DNA of 6,815 bases from Acidimicrobiaceae bacterium (GTDB taxonomy: Bacteria > Actinomycetota > Acidimicrobiia > Acidimicrobiales > RAAP-2), in assembly GCA_003152555.1 (NCBI GenBank), contig PMAL01000044.1, forward strand, positions 5,575 to 12,389, written 5' to 3'. Shown one piece after another: positions 1-6,138 of this stretch. Made by a program: the position numbers and the translations under genes. The first letter of the stretch is position 1. The number at the start of each line of letters is the position of its first letter. The notes beneath the pieces were generated by a model. It made no database searches and was not told where the DNA came from. It saw only the letters and a program-made list of their open reading frames with translations.

Positions 1-1002
1 GCATCGTGGATATTGGAGTTGGACCGCGGCCACGGGATTCCCTGGGAGGGCAACTACTCGTCCTGGCTCGAACAGAAGCAGGCTCGCCTGGCATCCGAAG
101 AGAAAGCCGACAAAGTTCGACAAGCATCGCTCGAGCGCGAGCTCGAATGGATCCGCATGTCGCCGCGGGCTCGTCAGAGCAAGGGTAAGGCTCGCTTCAA
201 CGCGTTCAATGAACTGGTGGCCGAGTCCGAAGCGGCGGAGCGTCGCGGTGACAAATTGGAAATCGCCATTCCACCTGGACCGCGACTCGGTGACGTCGTG
301 GTCAACGCGGATAAGCTGACCAAGGGTTTCGACGAGCGCCTGCTCATGGAGGACCTCACATTCCTCTTGCCGCCGGGCGGCATTGTCGGGATCATTGGCG
401 CCAACGGCGCCGGCAAGACGACACTGTTCAAGATGATGGTGGGTCAGGAACAACCTGATTCGGGGACCATCGTCGTTGGTTCAACCGTGTCGTTCGCCTA
501 CGTTGATCAGTCGCGTGACGACCTCAACGCTGAGAACACCGTGTTCGACGAGATCAGTGAAGGCCAGGAGCGCATGGCGGTGGGCAACCGCGAGATCCAC
601 GCGCGCGCCTACGTGGCGAGCTTTGGCTTCAAGGGCAGCGACCAGCAGAAGAAAGTTGGCGAGATCTCGGGTGGTGAACGAAACCGCGTCCAATTGGCCA
701 AAGTGCTGCGCAGCGGCGGCAACGTGTTGCTGCTCGACGAACCCACTAACGACCTCGACGTTGATACCTTGCGGGCACTCGAAGACGGGCTGCTCAGCTT
801 CCCCGGCTGCGTGGTCGTGATCAGCCACGATCGCTGGTTCCTCGACCGAATCTCGACCCACGTGCTCGCCTTCGAAGGTGACGCGCAGGTGCGGTGGTTC
901 GAAGGCAACTTCTCGGACTACGAAGCCGAGCGTCATAAGCGGCTGGGTACCGACGCCGATCAGCCGCACCGGATGCACTACAAACCCATCTCCAGGTCGT
1001 AG
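1..1002 (+). CDS. ettA: Energy-dependent translational throttle protein EttA (ABC-F ATPase), 5'-truncated by window edge
   Basis: ABC-F protein that binds the ribosomal E site and gates entry into elongation according to ATP/ADP level; cytosolic. The frame is open from base 1, giving 333 residues of a family usually about 555 long, so the first ABC domain and its arm lie outside. Visible in order: the end of ABC1 (ILELDRG, then PWEGNYSSWLEQK, which is typical of EttA); a charged interdomain linker that contacts P-site tRNA (about residues 25-95 of the fragment, with WIRMSPRARQSKGKAR); then ABC2. ABC2 has Walker A GANGAGKTT (bases 397-423), signature ISGGE (residues 222-226, Ile in place of the usual Leu), Walker B LLLDEPTNDLD with catalytic Glu247, and switch His276. 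The tail (HRMHYKPI) matches the EttA C-terminus and separates it from Uup or other ABC-F proteins. No terminator is seen in the 41 bp before the next gene. Confidence 0.96.
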   Translation, partial: ASWILELDRGHGIPWEGNYSSWLEQKQARLASEEKADKVRQASLERELEWIRMSPRARQSKGKARFNAFNELVAESEAAERRGDKLEIAIPPGPRLGDVVVNADKLTKGFDERLLMEDLTFLLPPGGIVGIIGANGAGKTTLFKMMVGQEQPDSGTIVVGSTVSFAYVDQSRDDLNAENTVFDEISEGQERMAVGNREIHARAYVASFGFKGSDQQKKVGEISGGERNRVQLAKVLRSGGNVLLLDEPTNDLDVDTLRALEDGLLSFPGCVVVISHDRWFLDRISTHVLAFEGDAQVRWFEGNFSDYEAERHKRLGTDADQPHRMHYKPISRS

Positions 1003-1031
1003 CGTCGATGGAAGTGCAATTTAGGGTGGCG

Positions 1032-1037
1032 TAGAGT
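1032..1037 (+). promoter_or_regulatory. Candidate -10 box (TAGAGT) of a leaderless kynA transcript
   Basis: TAGAGT fits the actinobacterial TANNNT -10 pattern and ends 6 bases before the GTG at 1044. A transcript starting at the usual +1 distance would therefore begin on the start codon itself. No Shine-Dalgarno-like purine run precedes that GTG, as expected of a leaderless message. The -35 region (about 1009-1014) is poor. Inference from sequence only. Confidence 0.35.
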
Positions 1038-1043
1038 TTCTTC

Positions 1044-1802
1044 GTGGAGAATGGGACTGATTATTCGACGTACCTGCGAATACACGACCTCCTAAAACTT
1101 CAAGTACCACTCACCAACGACGCTCCGGATGAATTGCTCTTCATCGTCGTGCACCAGTCCTACGAACTGTGGTTCAAGGTCATCATCGACGAATTGCAGC
1201 GTTCCGGCGTTGCCCTGCACGCGAACGAACCGTGGAACGCAATCTCGCATTTGCGTCGCATGATCATTGTTGAGGACCTGCTGCTCTCGCACCTGCAGGT
1301 GCTCGATTCAATGTCGCCCGAAGGCTTTCTCGAGTTCCGTGATCCGCTCAATCCGGCGTCAGGGTTTCAATCCTTCCAATTTCGCGCCATTGAATTCTTG
1401 AGTGGCGGCGGTAAGCCAGCGATGCTGACGTTCGAACTTTTCGGTGAAGAGCAGCGAAGTTGGCTCAAAGCCATGAGCGAGGTTCCTTCGGTGTGGTCCG
1501 GCTTCGAACACTCTCTGCGATATTTCGCGAACGCGTCCGACGGTGACGAAATTCTGGACCTCGTCATCTCGCTCTACCGGTCGCACGACGACGCGTACGG
1601 ATCTGCCCTGCACACGGTCGCCGAACTCTTAATGGACCACGATGGACGCCTCGCACTCTGGCGCTACCAGCACATGTTGATGGCCGGACGTCAGATTGGC
1701 CGGCGTCCCGGCACGGGTGGCAGTGAAGGCATGGCCTATCTCGACACCACGCTGGCCCAGCGGCTCTATCCCGTGCTGTGGCGGGTGCGGAGCGTGTTGT
1801 GA
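1044..1802 (+). CDS. kynA: Tryptophan 2,3-dioxygenase
   Basis: Haem enzyme that opens the indole ring of L-tryptophan with O2 to give N-formylkynurenine, the first step of the kynurenine pathway; cytosolic, normally a tetramer. The 252 residues carry the family landmarks: DYSTYLRIHDLLKLQ near the N-terminus; HQSYELWFK with distal His37 (Xanthomonas His55) and Phe33; FxxFRD with Arg99 (Xanthomonas Arg117, substrate carboxylate) followed by ASGFQSFQFR; proximal haem ligand His210 (RYQH, Xanthomonas His240); and GTGGS with Thr224 (Xanthomonas Thr254). Spacing matches Xanthomonas exactly from His37 to Arg99, but about 12 residues are missing between Arg99 and His210, so this is a short form. GTG 1044 is the only reasonable start: an in-frame stop lies at 1032. 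It overlaps kynU by 4 bp, so the two are probably co-transcribed and translationally coupled. Confidence 0.96.
   Translation: MENGTDYSTYLRIHDLLKLQVPLTNDAPDELLFIVVHQSYELWFKVIIDELQRSGVALHANEPWNAISHLRRMIIVEDLLLSHLQVLDSMSPEGFLEFRDPLNPASGFQSFQFRAIEFLSGGGKPAMLTFELFGEEQRSWLKAMSEVPSVWSGFEHSLRYFANASDGDEILDLVISLYRSHDDAYGSALHTVAELLMDHDGRLALWRYQHMLMAGRQIGRRPGTGGSEGMAYLDTTLAQRLYPVLWRVRSVL
1789..1792 (+). promoter_or_regulatory. Ribosome binding site deciding the kynU start
   Basis: GGAG lies inside the kynA reading frame, 6 bases before the GTG at 1799. It favours that start over the in-frame GTG at 1778, which has no comparable site. The resulting GTGA start/stop overlap is a classic translational-coupling arrangement. 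Confidence 0.6.
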
Positions 1803-3028
1803 TCACTCGCGACGAGTGCCTCGCGTTCGACCGTGACGACGCGTTGGCTTCACTTCGCGGCGAGTTCATCCTCGATGATTCGCTGATCTATCTCGACGGG
1901 AATTCCTTGGGCCCAGTTTCTAAGGCGGTGCAGACTCGGGTGAGCGAGACGATTGATCGCGAGTGGGCCCAGAGCCTCGTGCGCGGCTGGGGTGAGGGGT
2001 GGATGGAGGCGCCTACGCGACTGGGCGATCGACTCGCGCCACTCATTGGGGCGCAGCAGGGTGAGGTGCTTGTCGCCGACAGCTTGACCATCCTGCTCGC
2101 CAAACTTATTGGCGGCGCGCTCGATCAACGGCGCGATCGGCACGTGGTGCTGACCGACGCCGCGAACTTCCACTCGGACATCTACATTGCCGAAGCCATG
2201 GCCAAACGCGCGGGCCGGCCCGTCCGCGTGCGCGCGATTGATCGCGCCAGACTCGACGACGAACTGAACGAGGACGTCGCGCTGGTCATGTTGACGCACG
2301 TTGACTTTCGCTCGGGCGAGATGCTTGACCTACAGGGCATCACCACGAAAGTGCACGACGTGGGCGCGCTGATGCTCTGGGATTTTGCGCACTCGACGGG
2401 CGCGGTGCCCCTCGACGTGACTGGGGCGAACGTCGACTTCGCGGCTGGGTGCGGGTACAAGTACCTGAACGGCGGTCCCGGTTCACCGGCCTTCATGTAC
2501 GTGCGTTCATCGTGGCAGGGAATATTGGAGAATCCTCTTTGCGGTTGGCTCGGACACGCCCGGCCCTTTGACTTTGAACCGACGTACGAACCGGCGAAGG
2601 GCATGCAGGCCTTTGTTACGTCCTCGCCCTCCATTGTGGCCATGGCGGCGCTGGAGGGAGCCTTAGAGATATGGGACCGTGTCACCATCGATCAAGTGCG
2701 CACCAAGAGTTTGGCGATGACTGACCTCTTCATGACCCTCGTTGCGCAGCGCCAGCCTGGAGCCTTCGAGGTGGTGACCCCGCTCGAGCATTCCATCCGC
2801 GGTAGCCAAGTGGCTCTTCGTCACAAAGAGGCCTACGGGATCATTCAGGCCCTGATTGAACGCAAATTGATCGGCGATTTTCGCCATCCCGACATTTGTC
2901 GCTTCGGATTCACGCCGCTCTACTTGCGTTTTGTTGACGTCTTCGACGCGGTGGAGCACCTCGTCAAGGTCATGGACACGAACGCGTACCGTGATTCGCG
3001 CTTTGCCGTGCGAAAGTCCGTGACGTAA
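1799..3028 (+). CDS. kynU: Kynureninase
   Basis: PLP enzyme that cleaves L-kynurenine (or 3-hydroxykynurenine) to anthranilate (or 3-hydroxyanthranilate) plus L-alanine; cytosolic homodimer. From GTG 1799 the protein has 409 residues, the usual size. Seen: the N-terminal family motif YLDGNSLGP (residues 31-39); ANFHSD (122-127) at the cofactor pocket; WDFAHSTGAVPLD with Asp195 and His198; and GCGYKYLNGGPG with Tyr220 and Schiff-base Lys221. These align with Pseudomonas fluorescens Asp201, His204, Tyr226 and Lys227 at a constant offset of six. CGWLGH replaces the common GWWGH. A longer start at GTG 1778 would add seven residues but lacks a ribosome binding site. The gene follows kynA with a 4-bp overlap, and its stop is 4 bp from that of convergent purU. 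No formamidase or kynurenine 3-monooxygenase is nearby, so anthranilate is the likely product of this pair. Confidence 0.96.
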   Translation: MITRDECLAFDRDDALASLRGEFILDDSLIYLDGNSLGPVSKAVQTRVSETIDREWAQSLVRGWGEGWMEAPTRLGDRLAPLIGAQQGEVLVADSLTILLAKLIGGALDQRRDRHVVLTDAANFHSDIYIAEAMAKRAGRPVRVRAIDRARLDDELNEDVALVMLTHVDFRSGEMLDLQGITTKVHDVGALMLWDFAHSTGAVPLDVTGANVDFAAGCGYKYLNGGPGSPAFMYVRSSWQGILENPLCGWLGHARPFDFEPTYEPAKGMQAFVTSSPSIVAMAALEGALEIWDRVTIDQVRTKSLAMTDLFMTLVAQRQPGAFEVVTPLEHSIRGSQVALRHKEAYGIIQALIERKLIGDFRHPDICRFGFTPLYLRFVDVFDAVEHLVKVMDTNAYRDSRFAVRKSVT

Positions 3029-3032
3029 AGCG

Positions 3033-3881
3033 CTACTGGGAAAACACGACCGTGCGGTTGCCCACAAGGGCGACTCGATCTTCACTGACGAGTTGGACCG
3101 CACGCGAGAGCACGTCGCGTTCAATGTCGCGTCCGAGCGCCACGAGTTCGCTGGGCTGACGCGCGTGCGAGACACGCACCACGTCTTGATCAATGATGGG
3201 ACCTTCGTCAAGATCAACGGTCACGAAGTGTGCCGTTGCTCCAATCAGCTTGACGCCACGTTCGTAGGCCTGGTGGTAGGGCTTGGCACCCGTGAAGCCA
3301 GGCAGGAATGAGTGATGAATGTTGATGGCACGACCGCTCAGTTTCGCGCACAACTCTGGCGAGAGGACTTGCATGTAGCGAGCAAGCACGACGAAGTCAA
3401 CACGGTTCTGCTCCAGCAGTGCAAGCAACTGTGCCTCGGCGTCGACACGAGTTGAAGGGCTCACCGCTATCTCGTGATAGGGGATCCCATGGCGCCCAGC
3501 CAGCTCTGAGCAATCAGGATGATTGCTCACCACCGCGACGATGTCGAGAGCGAGGTCGCCCTGATCGTGACGATAAAGAAGGTCAGCGAGACAGTGGTCG
3601 AATTTGGAGACCATTATTAATGCCCGGCGACGAACTGCTTCGGGTCGCACGCGCAGATTTGGAGCAAAACGAATCAACGCATTGGCGAGCGAATTCTCAA
3701 CTCGCTCGACATCTTCAATCTCGGTCTCAAAACGAGTGCGCATGCAGAACTCGTTGGTCACCGGATCGGAGAATTGGTCGTTCTCCAAGATGTTGCCACC
3801 CAATTCGACGATTGCCGAACTGGCCGCGAGCACGATGCCGGGACCATCGATGCACTGCAAGGTAACTACGTAGGTCGCCAC
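3033..3881 (-). CDS. purU: Formyltetrahydrofolate deformylase
   Basis: Hydrolyses 10-formyltetrahydrofolate to tetrahydrofolate and formate, balancing the one-carbon pool and supplying formate; cytosolic. The 282 residues match the family length. An N-terminal ACT regulatory domain (about 1-80, beginning TLQCIDGPGIV) precedes a formyltransferase-fold domain (about 87-280) with the PurU motif SKFDHCLADLL (92-102). The catalytic triad of the fold is present: Asn187 and His189 in INIHHSFLPGF, and Asp225 in DLDEGPI. The Asn-to-Asp spacing of 38 equals that of GAR transformylase. The ACT domain and the KFDHCL motif separate it from purN. The start is GTG (3879-3881). It lies 16 bp downstream of hbd on the same strand, so they are likely one operon, and it converges on kynU with 4 bp between stops. 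Confidence 0.96.
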   Translation of the reverse strand: MATYVVTLQCIDGPGIVLAASSAIVELGGNILENDQFSDPVTNEFCMRTRFETEIEDVERVENSLANALIRFAPNLRVRPEAVRRRALIMVSKFDHCLADLLYRHDQGDLALDIVAVVSNHPDCSELAGRHGIPYHEIAVSPSTRVDAEAQLLALLEQNRVDFVVLARYMQVLSPELCAKLSGRAINIHHSFLPGFTGAKPYHQAYERGVKLIGATAHFVTVDLDEGPIIDQDVVRVSHARQPSELVALGRDIERDVLSRAVQLVSEDRVALVGNRTVVFSQ

Positions 3882-3888
3882 GTGCGCT

Positions 3889-3894
3889 CTCCTC
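3889..3894 (-). promoter_or_regulatory. Ribosome binding site of purU
   Basis: GAGGAG on the minus strand, 7 bases before the GTG start at 3881, supports that GTG as initiator. It sits in the 16-bp hbd-purU gap, so purU has its own site and need not rely on coupling. Confidence 0.65.
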
Positions 3895-3897
3895 TAA

Positions 3898-4752
3898 CTA
3901 GGACTTGTAGGCGAAGAAACCCTGTCCGGACTTTCGACCGAGCAAGCCGGCCTGCGTCATGCGTGACAAGAGCGGTGGTGGGGCCAGGTGAGACTCCTTG
4001 AACTCGGCGTAGAGCGACTCGGCGACCGCCATGGTGGTGTCAAGTCCGATGAGGTCGGTCAGTGCGAGTGGTCCGAGCGGGTGAGCGCAGCCGACCACCA
4101 TGCCGGTGTCGATGTCCTCGGCGCTGGCGAAACCAGACTCCAGCATTCGGATCGCCGAGAGTAGATAGGGGATTAAGAGCGCGTTGACGACGAATCCGGC
4201 CCGGTCCTTCGAGTAAATAACGCGCTTATTCAACGAATCGGTGGCGTAGGCGTGGACGCGCTCGGTGGTGTCGGCGCTGGTGAGCAGCGACGAAATCACT
4301 TCCACGAGCCGCAGAACCGGCACGGGATTGAAAAAGTGCATGCCCACGACCTGTTCGGGTCGCTTCGTGGCCATCGCGAGCTTGATAATCGGAATCGACG
4401 ACGTATTGGTGGCCAAAATCGCCCCCGGGTCCGTCACCACCGCGTCGAGCCGTCGGAAAACGTCGATCTTGAGGTTTTCGTCCTCCGCGACGGCTTCGAT
4501 GACCATTCCACGGTCCGCGAGCCTTGCGAAGTCCTCGCTGAAGCTCAGATTGCCCCTCGCGCGATTGGCGTCGTCTTCGGGCAGCTTGCCCGAAGCCACT
4601 GCTCTCTCAAGGGATCGCTCGATGCGGGCTTGGCCATGGGCGAGCGCGTCGGCGTCTCGCTCGATCACCACGACGTCGGCTCCGGCGCGAGCGCAAATCT
4701 CGGCGATACCCGAGCCCATCAGTCCACAACCGACCACGCCAATTCTTTCCAT
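3898..4752 (-). CDS. hbd: 3-hydroxybutyryl-CoA dehydrogenase (3-hydroxyacyl-CoA dehydrogenase family)
   Basis: NAD(P)-dependent oxidation of (S)-3-hydroxyacyl-CoA to 3-ketoacyl-CoA, or the reverse; used in beta-oxidation, butyrate/PHB-type metabolism or aromatic degradation; cytosolic. The 284 residues are the normal size of stand-alone Hbd/FadB2/PaaH enzymes. The Rossmann motif GCGLMG (residues 8-13) opens the N-terminal 3HCDH domain (to about 181). The catalytic set is complete: Ser118 in TNTSS, His139 in GMHFFNPVP, Glu151 in LVEVI and Asn190 in FVVNAL. The C-terminal domain (about 184-282) ends with the family-typical GRKSGQGFFAY. It starts at ATG 4750-4752 with a GAGGAG site 6 bases upstream, and is divergent from ppa and followed by purU. 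Exact chain length and pathway cannot be told: fadB2 and paaH are alternative names, and no thiolase or crotonase is in the window. Confidence 0.92.
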   Translation of the reverse strand: MERIGVVGCGLMGSGIAEICARAGADVVVIERDADALAHGQARIERSLERAVASGKLPEDDANRARGNLSFSEDFARLADRGMVIEAVAEDENLKIDVFRRLDAVVTDPGAILATNTSSIPIIKLAMATKRPEQVVGMHFFNPVPVLRLVEVISSLLTSADTTERVHAYATDSLNKRVIYSKDRAGFVVNALLIPYLLSAIRMLESGFASAEDIDTGMVVGCAHPLGPLALTDLIGLDTTMAVAESLYAEFKESHLAPPPLLSRMTQAGLLGRKSGQGFFAYKS

Positions 4753-4758
4753 TCGAGT

Positions 4759-4764
4759 CTCCTC
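4759..4764 (-). promoter_or_regulatory. Ribosome binding site of hbd
   Basis: GAGGAG on the minus strand, 6 bases before the ATG at 4752; a near-ideal site confirming the start. Confidence 0.7.
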
Positions 4765-4768
4765 TTTT

Positions 4769-4790
4769 GTCGAAGCAAGGGCTTCGCGAC
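4769..4790. promoter_or_regulatory. Inverted repeat in the hbd/ppa divergent region (operator or 5'-UTR hairpin)
   Basis: CGAAGC (4771-4776) and GCTTCG (4781-4786) are perfect complements around a 4-base centre. Pairing can instead extend to GTCG/CGAC at the outer edges with a 2-base bulge. It lies 5 bases beyond the hbd ribosome binding site. Read on the minus strand it would form a hairpin at the very start of the hbd leader; as DNA it has the shape of a dimeric repressor site. Nothing identifies the regulator. Confidence 0.4.
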
Positions 4791-4795
4791 GGCAA

Positions 4796-4822
4796 AGTCT
4801 ACGTCCGAGCCATCACGCCCAA
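4796..4822 (-). promoter_or_regulatory. Candidate hbd-purU promoter
   Basis: On the minus strand, TTGGGC (4817-4822) and TAGACT (4796-4801) resemble -35 and -10 boxes with a 15-base spacer, a little short. Transcription would start near 4789, just before the inverted repeat, giving a leader of about 37 bases. Prediction by eye only. Confidence 0.3.
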
Positions 4823-4891
4823 CGAGTGAGGGTCCGACCGTCGGTGAGTACGATTAGCAGAACTTTGAAGTGCGACACGAGCCCTATTAAT

Positions 4892-4897
4892 AAGGAG
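4892..4897 (+). promoter_or_regulatory. Strong ribosome binding site of ppa
   Basis: AAGGAG, 5 bases before the ATG at 4903; the strongest such site in the window, consistent with an abundant housekeeping enzyme. A TACGAT at 4849-4854 could be the -10 box, but no convincing -35 accompanies it. Confidence 0.75.
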
Positions 4898-4902
4898 ACG
4901 CC

Positions 4903-5385
4903 ATGGACACCGTGAATGTCATCGTCGAGATCCCGCGCGACAGTAAAAACAAGTACGAATACGACCACGACAACCACACGATCAAACTCGACCGCCATTT
5001 GATCGTCTCCATGGGCTACCCGGCCGAGTACGGGTTCATCCCCGACACCCTCGGCGGGGACGGCGACCCCCTCGACGCCCTGGTTTTGACCGAATACCCG
5101 ACGTTCCCCGGGTGCCTCATCGAGTCCAAGATCCTGGGAATGTGCAATATGACCGACGAGAACGGGGAGGACGCGAAGCTGATCTGCGTTCCGGATTATG
5201 ACCCCAAATGGAAATCAGCGACTGACATCAATGACGTTCCCAAGCAAACTCTCGACCGTATCGCCCATTTCTTCACGGTGTATAAGGATTTGGATGAGGG
5301 CAAATGGATGAAAGTCGAGAATTACGTGGGTCGAGCCGAGGCGTTGGCCGAACTGGAGGCGTCGATCGCCCGGTTCAAGGGCTAA
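4903..5385 (+). CDS. ppa: Inorganic pyrophosphatase, family I
   Basis: Mg2+-dependent hydrolysis of pyrophosphate to two phosphates, pulling nucleic acid, protein and lipid synthesis forward; soluble oligomer. At 160 residues it has the bacterial length. Every active-site residue of E. coli PPase that I could place is present at a near-constant offset: Glu9, Lys17, Glu19, Arg31, Tyr43, the family signature DGDPLD (Asp53, Asp55, Asp58), Asp85, Asp90, Lys92, and Tyr127-Lys128 in FFTVYKDL. The start is ATG after a strong AAGGAG. The gene is divergent from hbd, and the membrane-protein gene begins 18 bp downstream on the same strand, possibly co-transcribed. Sequence style (IEIPR...KNKYEYD, PGCLIESKILGM) is close to actinobacterial enzymes. 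Confidence 0.98.
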   Translation: MDTVNVIVEIPRDSKNKYEYDHDNHTIKLDRHLIVSMGYPAEYGFIPDTLGGDGDPLDALVLTEYPTFPGCLIESKILGMCNMTDENGEDAKLICVPDYDPKWKSATDINDVPKQTLDRIAHFFTVYKDLDEGKWMKVENYVGRAEALAELEASIARFKG

Positions 5386-5403
5386 TCAGCCTCGAATTCT
5401 CCC

Positions 5404-5982
5404 ATGTCGATCATTGACGACTCCTCCGCGCATCTAGTCGCCGACACCCAGACCCGCCATTTCCTGCTCGGAACCCAACTGCTCTTCTTCTTCGCTTTGG
5501 CTTGGTGTCTCATCCTCAATCACGGACCCACGGCCGAAAATGACGGAATCTCCTTCTACGGCGTCCATCACGAGACGGTTCCCCTATTAATAGGCGGTTA
5601 CGCCGCAGCGTTCGTGGGGCTTTGGCGAACGTCCACTCATTTCAAGGTCTCGGGAGTTTCAACCTTCACCTGGGTCGGACTGAGAGTCATCGCGATTTTG
5701 CTCTTCGTCTTGCTGGCAACACCATTCAATCGGGGAGCATTCCTCGACTGGACCCATATGGTGGCTGGCGTCCTTGGATCCTTGCTCGAACTCGAAGTGG
5801 CCCTGCAACTGGTTCGCGAGAGCCGTGCCCTGCGAACAGTGCTCGGTCTCGCGGTCCTTCTACTGGCGGGGGAATCGCCGCGGCCTCGTTGCCGGACTGG
5901 CACTTCGCCTACCTCCTCCAAGGCGAAATCGTTTTCCAGATTGGATTTGCGTGGTGTCTCATCGAATGGACCTACGCATTGA
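5404..5982 (+). CDS. Unrecognised multi-pass membrane protein, frame disrupted near the 3' end
   Basis: I do not recognise a family. The uninterrupted frame gives 192 residues with hydrophobic segments at about 20-38, 59-76, 90-108, 115-135 and from 144. After residue 156 the character changes abruptly to a polar Ser/Arg/Pro-rich tail, while another forward frame becomes membrane-like and runs to a TAG at 6003-6005. Joining the frames at the five-G run (5868-5872) gives about 200 residues with a completed fifth helix (to about 163) and a sixth (about 177-195, with FAWCLIEWTYALI) before a basic end, MRRT. The intact gene was therefore most likely 5404-6005, with one G lost in reality or in the data. 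Between helices 1 and 2 is a polar loop containing HHET. No ribosome binding site precedes the ATG; the 18-bp gap to ppa suggests co-transcription. Function is unknown. Confidence 0.7.
   Translation: MSIIDDSSAHLVADTQTRHFLLGTQLLFFFALAWCLILNHGPTAENDGISFYGVHHETVPLLIGGYAAAFVGLWRTSTHFKVSGVSTFTWVGLRVIAILLFVLLATPFNRGAFLDWTHMVAGVLGSLLELEVALQLVRESRALRTVLGLAVLLLAGESPRPRCRTGTSPTSSKAKSFSRLDLRGVSSNGPTH
5868..5872 (+). other. Homopolymer frameshift site (GGGGG)
   Basis: Adding one G to this run fuses the upstream frame (ending VLLLAG) to the downstream frame (GIAAASLPDWHFAYLLQG), restoring a continuous membrane protein to 6005. Single-base loss in a G run is a common sequencing error and a common natural mutation. 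The site is not a canonical X-XXY-YYZ slippery heptamer. Confidence 0.65.
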
Positions 5983-6005
5983 TCGACCGTATGAGAAGGA
6001 CGTAG

Positions 6006-6138
6006 GTACGTCACATCACAACATTGGACGATGCAGTAGGGAGTGACTTCTCGGTAGTGGCAAGAGTCCAGTTGAATCGTCGGAGAATTACGTTAAACAT
6101 CGAGGTGGCGAGTCGTTGCGGCGACTGAGCTCGTGTCG
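6006..6138. other. Intergenic gap between convergent genes
   Basis: This stretch contains no credible gene. The only structure I see is a weak 5-bp stem (AGTCG 6111-6115, CGACT 6122-6126) with no T tract, too poor to call a terminator for either converging gene. Confidence 0.4.

Noticed and set aside
481..978. Long minus-strand open frame opposite ettA.
   Set aside because: It lies opposite the conserved ABC2 motifs and its translation resembles no protein I recognise.
3029..3032. Terminator between convergent kynU and purU.
   Set aside because: Only 4 bp separate the stops, and no stem followed by a T tract is visible nearby.
4865..4891. TTGAAG with a downstream TATTAAT as a ppa promoter.
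   Set aside because: The spacer is only 14-15 bases, and transcription would start at or after the ribosome binding site, making that strong site useless.
4252..4915. Long open frames on the plus strand opposite hbd.
   Set aside because: They are antisense to a gene with a complete catalytic set, have low-complexity Ser/Arg-rich translations, and show no family motif; they are shadows of GC-rich coding sequence.
4882..5592. CCCTATTAATA occurs twice (4882-4892 and 5582-5592), exactly 700 bp apart, and contains the palindrome TATTAATA.
   Set aside because: The first copy overlaps the ppa leader just before its ribosome binding site; the second is inside membrane-protein codons (Leu-Leu-Ile). 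Two copies with different contexts are best taken as coincidence.
5866..5876. Programmed -1 ribosomal frameshifting in the membrane-protein gene.
   Set aside because: The site is a plain G run without a canonical slippery heptamer, and I see no clear downstream pseudoknot; an indel is simpler.
6111..6126. Short hairpin as a terminator for the membrane-protein gene.
   Set aside because: It has a five-pair stem, a 6-base loop and no T tract; it is too weak to distinguish from chance.
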